Assembly: GCA_030447415.1 (NCBI GenBank)
Contig: JAUJOZ010000017.1
Coordinates: forward strand, 1-64,000
DNA length: 64,000 nt
Source of the DNA: Thermomicrobiales bacterium
GTDB lineage: Bacteria; Chloroflexota; Chloroflexia; Thermomicrobiales; UBA6265
Direction: 5' to 3'
Shown here piece by piece: positions 53,856 through 64,000 of the stretch; position 1 is the first letter of the stretch, and every line of letters begins with the position of its first letter. The notes beneath the pieces were generated by a model, which had not been told where the DNA came from, ran no database searches, and saw nothing but the letters and a program-made list of their open reading frames with translations. The position numbers and the translations under genes are program-made.

Positions 53856-55589
53856 CTATCGCCGGGAGAACTGGCGCTCGAGATCCGCCTGGGTCATGTG
53901 CAGCATCGTCGGGCGGCCATGCCCGCATGCGCGCGGCTGCGCGGACCGCTCCAGCTGAGCCACCAACTCGCGCATTTCGGGCAGCGACAGGGCCTGCCCG
54001 GCCCTGATTGAGGTATGGCACGCGGTGCTGATCGCCACGGCGTCCAGCCACGAGTCGCCCACGCCACCTTCCGCCAACTCATGGAGGATCAACCGCACTC
54101 GCTCGGCGATATCGACGTTTCGCATGATCGCCGGCACCGCGCGCACCGCGACTGCCCCGTCGGCGAACGGCTCGATCTCGAACCCAATGCGGCGCAGCTC
54201 GTCGACCGACCGCTCGAATGCGGTCAGTTCCTCGGGTGCCAGATCGATGACCAACGGGTCAAGGAGCGGTTGGCGGTCGACCGCCTGCCCGCTCAGCTCC
54301 GCCAGAATCTTCTCGTAGAGCACGCGCTCGTGGGCGGCATGCTGGTCGATTAGGTACATCCCCTCCGGACCTTCAGCGATGATGTACGTGCCACCGACCT
54401 GCCCCAACACCCGGAGGATTGGAACTCCTGACGGGTGGGCAGGCACAGAACGTTCCTCTGTGCCGGTCTCGTCCGACTCCGCTCGCCCGTTCCTCCCCTC
54501 GTCTCGTGCCGCCGCCGGCAGCGGCACCGACCGCGGCTCCGAGGCAGGCGGCACCGGCTCAAAACGAATCCTGGGCAGCACGTCCTGAGAAGCGCGGGCC
54601 AACGCGGCATGGGCCGCTCGCTGGACGGCCCGGCAGACCGCGCGCTCGTCGACGAATTTCACCTCGGCTTTGGTCGGGTGAACGTTGACGTCAACCGCGG
54701 CCGGATCGAGCCGGACATGCACTAACGCCACAGGGTGCCGACCGACCAGCAATAGGCTGTGATACGCCTCTTCCAGCGCGAATGCGAGCGCCCGGTTCTG
54801 GATCCAGCGCCCATTGACGAAGAAGACGAGGCCCTGGCGATGCGACCGGGTCAGCGACGGCGCGCCGACCCAGCCTTCAACCTCCACACTCGGCACCGCG
54901 GCCGATGCCTCCAGCGGTGCCAGCGCCAAAACGGCTTGACCGGTCTCAGCGCCGAATGCCCCGACCGCCGCCGCCAGCACATCCCCCGATCCGTCGGTCC
55001 CGAAAACGCGACGGCCATCGACCATGAAGTCAATCTGAACGGATGGGTAGGCAGCGGCGTAGGCGGCCACCGCGCGGTGGATGTAGGCCGCCTCCGTCGA
55101 CAGTTGCCGCAGGAACTTGCGGCGCGCCGGCACGTTTGCGAAGAGGTCCCGCACCGTGACGGTCGTGCCCGGGGGCGCGGCCACCCGGCCGAGAGCTTTC
55201 GCTTCGCCGAAGTCGACGACAAGCTCCGCCGCGGCACGGCTTTCGGCGGGCCGGGAGCGGATGGTGAGGGCCGAAACCGCCGCTATGCTCGGCAACGCCT
55301 CGCCGCGAAACCCGAGCGTCGCCAGCCGGTCAAGATCCTCGAAGCGAGACAGTTTCGAGGTCGCGTGCCGCTGCACGGCCAGCGGGAGCTCCTCGGCCGC
55401 GATGCCGGAGCCGTCATCGCTGACCTCGATCAGGTCGCAGCCGCCGCCGCGAACCGCGATCGAAACCTTAGTGGCGCCCGCGTCGAGCGCATTCTCGAGC
55501 AGCTCCTTGACGACCGACGCCGGCCGCTCGACCACCTCTCCGGCGGCGATCTTGCCAATCGTGTCGCTGGTCAGGAGCCGGACCGCCAT
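53856..55589 (-). CDS. mutL: DNA mismatch repair protein MutL (endonuclease type)
   Basis: 577 residues from ATG 55589. GHKL ATPase motifs are VKELLENALDAGAT (I), VSDDGSGI (II) and LGFRGEALPSI (III). The C-terminal domain has DQHAAHERVLYEK, fitting DQHA(X)2E(X)4E, and ACGHGRP near the end, so the nicking endonuclease site is present. This is as expected for bacteria without MutH. The linker (about 335-420) is low-complexity. It is followed upstream by AAG and valS in the same direction. mutS is not in the window. Confidence 0.95.
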   Translation of the reverse strand: MAVRLLTSDTIGKIAAGEVVERPASVVKELLENALDAGATKVSIAVRGGGCDLIEVSDDGSGIAAEELPLAVQRHATSKLSRFEDLDRLATLGFRGEALPSIAAVSALTIRSRPAESRAAAELVVDFGEAKALGRVAAPPGTTVTVRDLFANVPARRKFLRQLSTEAAYIHRAVAAYAAAYPSVQIDFMVDGRRVFGTDGSGDVLAAAVGAFGAETGQAVLALAPLEASAAVPSVEVEGWVGAPSLTRSHRQGLVFFVNGRWIQNRALAFALEEAYHSLLLVGRHPVALVHVRLDPAAVDVNVHPTKAEVKFVDERAVCRAVQRAAHAALARASQDVLPRIRFEPVPPASEPRSVPLPAAARDEGRNGRAESDETGTEERSVPAHPSGVPILRVLGQVGGTYIIAEGPEGMYLIDQHAAHERVLYEKILAELSGQAVDRQPLLDPLVIDLAPEELTAFERSVDELRRIGFEIEPFADGAVAVRAVPAIMRNVDIAERVRLILHELAEGGVGDSWLDAVAISTACHTSIRAGQALSLPEMRELVAQLERSAQPRACGHGRPTMLHMTQADLERQFSRR

Positions 55590-55666
55590 GCGCTGATCAC
55601 CGAACGCCGCTGGTGACGATGGAGGAAATGAGCGGGATGCCATCGTAGCACAGCCGGCCGCAGCGC

Positions 55667-56275
55667 CTACGGCACCAACGTTTCGCCACGTCGGTGCGCC
55701 GACACGAACGGGTTCTCCGTCTCGAAAAAGCGCCACGGGTGCTCGAGGCCGCGGGTAATCCCTACCCGGCTTCCCGCCGCCACCTCAGCAGGCGACACCC
55801 CGGTCTCGATCCAGAAACGGGGATCGACGGTGAGATCGCGGCCGTGGTCGTCGAGCGTGACGCCAAGCGCCTCACACAACCGTCCCGGGCCAGAGCAAAG
55901 CAGCCGCCGAGCGGTCACCCCCCGCCGTATTTGCATGAGCTCGGTGCCCTCCACCGGTTCCAGAGCTCGGATCAGCACCGCGGCCGCGACGCCCTCCGGC
56001 TCGCAGACAACGTTGAACATCGCGTGCAGCCCGTACGACCGGTACATGTAGGCGACGCCCGGCGGCCCCCACATTGCGGCAACGCGACCGCGGCGAAGGC
56101 GGGCAGCATGGGATGCCGGATCGGCGGGTCCGAGGTAGGCCTCGGTCTCGACGATCCGCCCGCTGGCCCGGCACTCGGGCAAATGGAAGACGAGCACACA
56201 GCCAAGAAGTCCGCGCGCCACGACCAGCGCCGGTCGTTCGTAAAACGAACGCTCCAATCGGTCGCCGCTACCCAC
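55667..56275 (-). CDS. 3-methyladenine DNA glycosylase (AAG/MPG family)
   Basis: 202 residues. Family motifs are LARGLLG-like VARGLLGCVL, RIVETEAYLGPADPASHA with the catalytic Glu, MWGPPGVAYMYRSYGLHAMFNVV, and SGPGRLCEALG. It removes alkylated purines, leaving abasic sites for endonuclease IV (48904). The start overlaps the valS stop by eight bases, so coupling with valS is likely. Confidence 0.93.
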   Translation of the reverse strand: MGSGDRLERSFYERPALVVARGLLGCVLVFHLPECRASGRIVETEAYLGPADPASHAARLRRGRVAAMWGPPGVAYMYRSYGLHAMFNVVCEPEGVAAAVLIRALEPVEGTELMQIRRGVTARRLLCSGPGRLCEALGVTLDDHGRDLTVDPRFWIETGVSPAEVAAGSRVGITRGLEHPWRFFETENPFVSAHRRGETLVP

Positions 56276-58967
56276 CCAGGGCTGCCAACCGCCGCCGCAG
56301 CACGTCGGCTTGCTCCGCCGCGGTGGTTAGCCGCTTCCGCTGCAGCTCCACCACGTGCGGCGGCGCCTTGGCGAGAAACGCCTCGTTCGCCAACTGCTTT
56401 TCCGCCCGGCCTCGCTCCGCCTCGGCGTCGGCGAGCTCCCGTGCCAGCCGCTCCCGCTCTGCCGCCACGTCCACCATTCCCGCCAGCGGCAGCACCGCGA
56501 CCACGTCGCCGGCCACCGCCGTCAATGCCTGCTCCGCCGCCTCCGGCTCGCCGCCACCAATCGCGAGTTGCTCATCGGCGACGCGAGCCAGAAAGCACAA
56601 CTCCCGCCGCGCCGCCTCGAACGCGCCAACGCGGCCAGCCGCGTAGACCCGGGCCCCGATCCATCGCCCCGGCTCAACGCTCGCCTCCGCTCGGGCATTG
56701 CGGATTGCCTGGACGACGGCGATGACCGCGCCGAAGTCGTTCTCCACCTGCTCGTCCCGGACCCCGGCCACCGGCCAGGGGGCCACCATCACGCTCTCCC
56801 CAACGTGGGGCAGCTCTTGCCAGATCGCCTCGGTCAGGAATGGCATGTACGGGTGAAGCAGACGGGCGCTGCGTTCGAGGACATAGGCCAGCGTCTGCGC
56901 CACGGCGCGCCGCTCCTCGGGCGTGCCCCGCAGGCGCACTTTGGACGCTTCAATGAACCAGTCGCACAGCTCCGACCAGACGAACTCCCGTAGCTGCCGT
57001 CCAGCCTCGCCATAGAGATGATTGCCCATCAGTTGAGTCGTATCCGCGATCACCGCGTCGAGCCGACTCAGAATCCAACGATCCGCCAGCGCCAGTTCGC
57101 CACCGGGCCGGGCCGGTCCCTCGCCGTCCAGCTCGATCGGCGTCTCGGCGATGGGGCGAAGTGCGAAGCGAGTCGCGTTCCACAGCTTGTTGGCGAAGTT
57201 TCGTCCGTCCTCCACCCGCTGCAGGCTCAGCTTCATGGGGTTTCCCGGCGATCCCTGGGTTGCGAGCGTGAAGCGGAGCGCGTCGGCGCCATACTCGGCG
57301 CTGATCTCCGTCGGATCGAGCACGTTCCCCTTCGTCTTGCTCATGCGGGCGCCCTCAGCATCGAGCACCGTGCCGTGCAAATAGACGGTATGGAAGGGCA
57401 CGTCTCCAATGATCTCGATCCCGAAGAACACCATCCGCGCCACCCAGAAGAAGATGATGTCGGGACCAGTCTCCATCACGCTGGACGGGTAGAAGCGCTG
57501 CAGGTCGTCTGCATCGTCCGGCCAGCCGAGCGTCGAGAACGGCCAGAGGCCGGAGCTGAACCAGGTGTCGAGGACATCCTCGTCCTGAACCACCGGTCCG
57601 CCGCACTGAGGGCATGACGTGAGCGTCTCCTCCTCCGTGACTGTCACGGTGCCGCACCCCTGGCAGTACCAAACGGGGATGCGGTGGCCCCACCAGAGTT
57701 GGCGGGAGACGCACCAATCGTGGACGTTCTCCAGCCAGTTAAGGTAGACACCTTTGAACCCGTCCGGGACGAACGTCAGTCGACCGTCCCTGGCCGCCTC
57801 GATGGCCGGCGCCGCCAGCGGCGCCATGCGCACGAACCACTGCTTGCTAATCAGCGGCTCGACGACCGTGTCACACCGCTGGCAATGCCCGACCGCATGC
57901 GTGTGCGGCTCGGTCCGCTCCAGCAAGCCATCCGCTTGCAGCCGCTCGACCACGCCCTGCCGCGCCTCGGCGATGGTCATCCCCGCGAACGGCCCAGCCT
58001 CCGAGTTCATGGTTCCGTCGAAGTTCATCACGGTCACGAACGGCAGCTGATGACGCCGCCCAATCTCGAAGTCGTTGGGGTCATGCGCCGGCGTAACCTT
58101 CACCGCGCCGGACCCGAACGCTGGATCGACGGCCTCGTCCACCACGATCGGGATCAACCGGCGCACGATCGGCAGACGAACACGCTTTCCAACTAGATCG
58201 CGATACCGTTGGTCATCGGGGTGGACGGCCACACCAGTGTCGCCCAGCATCGTCTCCGGCCGCGTCGTCGCGACGGTGATGCGCTCTCCCACGTCGCTCC
58301 CGTCCAGCGGGTACGCCACGTGCCATAGGAATGACGCCTCGTCCCGGTGCAGCACTTCCAGATCAGAGAGCGCGGTGTTGCAGCGCGGGCACCAGGAGAT
58401 GAGTCGCTCCCCGCGGTAAATGAGCCCCTTATCGTGGAGGTGCTTGAAGACCTTGCGCACGGCGCGGGACGGCCCAGGATCCATCGTGAAGACGAACCGC
58501 GACCAGTCGCACGACGCGCCTAGCAGCTTGAGCTGCTCGCGGATCCGTCCCCGGTAGCGGTTCATGAAGTCCCAGACCCGTTCCAGGAACTTCTCGCGTC
58601 CGAGGTCATGGCGCGTCAGCCCCTCGCGCGCCAGCTCCTTCTCGACGACCCACTGACCCGCGATCCCGGCATGGTCGGCACCGGGTAGCCAGAGCGTCGG
58701 GTCGCCCAGCATTCGGTGCCAACGAATCATGATGTCTTCGATCGTGATGAACATGGCGTGGCCGATGTGCAGCTCGCCCGTCACGTTCGGTGGCGGCATG
58801 ACGATCACGAACGGCTCGCGATCGCCGGGCCCGCGGGGCGCGAAGTAGCCCGCCGCATCCCACCGGTCGTAGACACCCGCCTCCACCGCGCGAGGGTCAT
58901 AGGCCTTCGTCAGCCCGCCAGTCAACTCGTCAACTGTCCCGCTCCGCTCCGCCACAGCATCGGCCAT
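56268..58967 (-). CDS. valS: valyl-tRNA synthetase
   Basis: 899 residues from ATG 58967, with AGAGGAG nine bases upstream. The class I HIGH motif is in PPPNVTGELHIGHAM, followed by the CP1 editing domain (TTRPETMLGDTGVAV), KMSKS as ARMSKTKGNVLDP, the anticodon domain, and a C-terminal coiled-coil arm (AAERERLARELADAEAERGRAEKQL). It charges Val. The longer open frame to 59192 runs through the T-box leader and is not coding. Confidence 0.97.
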   Translation of the reverse strand: MADAVAERSGTVDELTGGLTKAYDPRAVEAGVYDRWDAAGYFAPRGPGDREPFVIVMPPPNVTGELHIGHAMFITIEDIMIRWHRMLGDPTLWLPGADHAGIAGQWVVEKELAREGLTRHDLGREKFLERVWDFMNRYRGRIREQLKLLGASCDWSRFVFTMDPGPSRAVRKVFKHLHDKGLIYRGERLISWCPRCNTALSDLEVLHRDEASFLWHVAYPLDGSDVGERITVATTRPETMLGDTGVAVHPDDQRYRDLVGKRVRLPIVRRLIPIVVDEAVDPAFGSGAVKVTPAHDPNDFEIGRRHQLPFVTVMNFDGTMNSEAGPFAGMTIAEARQGVVERLQADGLLERTEPHTHAVGHCQRCDTVVEPLISKQWFVRMAPLAAPAIEAARDGRLTFVPDGFKGVYLNWLENVHDWCVSRQLWWGHRIPVWYCQGCGTVTVTEEETLTSCPQCGGPVVQDEDVLDTWFSSGLWPFSTLGWPDDADDLQRFYPSSVMETGPDIIFFWVARMVFFGIEIIGDVPFHTVYLHGTVLDAEGARMSKTKGNVLDPTEISAEYGADALRFTLATQGSPGNPMKLSLQRVEDGRNFANKLWNATRFALRPIAETPIELDGEGPARPGGELALADRWILSRLDAVIADTTQLMGNHLYGEAGRQLREFVWSELCDWFIEASKVRLRGTPEERRAVAQTLAYVLERSARLLHPYMPFLTEAIWQELPHVGESVMVAPWPVAGVRDEQVENDFGAVIAVVQAIRNARAEASVEPGRWIGARVYAAGRVGAFEAARRELCFLARVADEQLAIGGGEPEAAEQALTAVAGDVVAVLPLAGMVDVAAERERLARELADAEAERGRAEKQLANEAFLAKAPPHVVELQRKRLTTAAEQADVLRRRLAALGG

Positions 58968-59029
58968 CGCAGTGACTCCTCTAAGAGCCGGGGGGAGGTC
59001 CCTTCGGTTCGCCGCCGGCCGCCCGCAAC

Positions 59030-59306
59030 AAAAAAGCCCGCCCTCTCGCGCGCACTGCGCAAGGACGGGTTTCCCCGCGGTACCACCCTGCTTCGACGGC
59101 CGCCCGGCCGCCGCTCTCGTGCGCGTTATCGGGCGCTCCCGGGCGAGGCTAGCGCGGCTCGGCAGAGCCGCTCCTTCACCCCACCGCCTCACGGGCGTCT
59201 TCGGCGACCGGTCTGCCGGACGAGGCTCTCAATCCCTGGCCCCGCTCCCTGTCGGCTTCGGTCTCGCCTACTCCTCCCGGTCGCCGGCTCGGCGATCTCG
59301 GCTCGG
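59030..59306 (-). ncRNA. T-box leader of valS
   Basis: The T-box AGGGTGGTACCGCGG is at 59075-59089 on the minus strand, followed by a stem whose CCCG/CGGG base closes it and then TTTTTT (59030-59035). Upstream, AGGAGTAGGCGAGACCG and a GGGATTGAGAGCC stretch fit Stem I. It should read uncharged tRNA-Val and prevent termination. I could not assign the specifier codon with certainty. Confidence 0.9.
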
Positions 59307-59336
59307 ATTCTCACACCCTGCCCGTTCTTCTGTCAA
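59307..59336 (-). promoter_or_regulatory. promoter of the T-box/valS transcript
   Basis: TTGACA is at 59336-59331 and GAGAAT (a -10-like hexamer) at 59312-59307, with an 18-base spacer, directly upstream of Stem I. Confidence 0.6.
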
Positions 59337-59614
59337 CTCGACAAGCCATGGGCGGCCGCGGAAGGTGGCACTGGAGTGTCCCCTTTGCGTCATTGGCGCC
59401 GCCTGCCTATCCTTGCCAACGCGTTCCATCGCGTCAGCCATCGCCGACAATACGCTTCGGCGGTCGGGCGCCATCGCGGCTCGCGGCTTGCGTCAAGGCG
59501 CTCCGGACGCCAGGCCCCGGCGGGACGGTATCGTCGCGTGGTGCTCCTCACACGGGAGGGAGTGCGCAGGGTCGGCGGCGGAGGGCCGTCACTCGAAGGC
59601 TTCTTGAGGGAGAG

Positions 59615-61558
<1,944 letters not shown>

Positions 61559-61799
61559 ATCGAGGGCATTCTCGTTCCCGACCCAGCTCGCCCCGCGCCG
61601 GTGGCCGCCCACACGACTTGCGGCGGTCGAGTGTCTCAGCGGTCCTCGGTGAAGGTAGTGTCCAGCGTCGAGACGACGGCTCGCTACCCTTCCCCGGGGG
61701 TGTACGTCCACCCGGACTCATGCTAGACTTCCACGTTACGCTCGCATGTTCGGGTCGCCCCGCCCGGCCGGCCGCGCCCTGCCAAGAGGACCACACTCC

Positions 61800-64000
<2,201 letters not shown>

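Overview
The window is GC-rich bacterial chromosome, probably from a thermophilic or soil Chloroflexota of the Thermomicrobia/Sphaerobacter type. This placement is an inference from gene style and order (tilS-hpt-ftsH, dgt-dnaG, a T-box in front of valS, a NuoG that carries a full molybdopterin-type domain). No rRNA is present to settle it. Coding density is high, overlaps of the ATGA/GTGA kind are common, and many starts are GTG. Five tRNA genes are visible: Gly-CCC, Ala-CGC, Met-CAT, Pro-CGG and Arg-CCT.

Left region (1-9456). A repeat-rich leader precedes a two-gene operon: a pepsin/retropepsin-like aspartic protease fused to a 7TM domain, followed by a RimK-like ATP-grasp ligase. A 157-bp MITE-like element abuts the ligase and supplies its stop codon. 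Next comes a one-directional mobile element (about 3050-9234) made of a tyrosine recombinase, two proteins of unknown function, a CHC2/TOPRIM/RepA-type primase-helicase, an Ala/Gln-rich protein and a GSGR zinc-finger protein. It lies against the 3' end of tRNA-Gly(CCC). The primase gene carries a symmetric array of six TGGCCA-centred palindromes inside its coding sequence.

Core region (9457-26939). ftsH, hpt and tilS read leftward from tRNA-Met. pcrA, dgt and dnaG read rightward. Then follow a frameshifted YbaK/ProX-type deacylase remnant, a GNAT acetyltransferase, selA, two tRNAs, a long-form hpf, a GT4 glycosyltransferase, a class III aminotransferase and a small conserved protein.

Thiamine and middle region (27060-42397). 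A TPP riboswitch followed by an intrinsic terminator controls thiD-thiG-thiE-(tenI/thiS). The last gene is a fusion of a TenI-like thiazole tautomerase with the ThiS sulfur carrier. An MGMT-like protein and an M14 carboxypeptidase read the other way. secA, an Ala-rich membrane-anchored YtxH-like protein, a phosphoesterase, a USP plus two KTN (TrkA-type) proteins, gdhA and gatB follow.

Right region (42664-64000). This part holds energy metabolism (nuoG, nuoI, fumC, an aldehyde dehydrogenase), DNA repair (nfo, an endonuclease-type mutL, AAG glycosylase, uvrA), translation (metG, and valS under a T-box), a GT2 transferase, an orphan NarL-type response regulator and a large APC-type permease. uvrA runs off the right edge.
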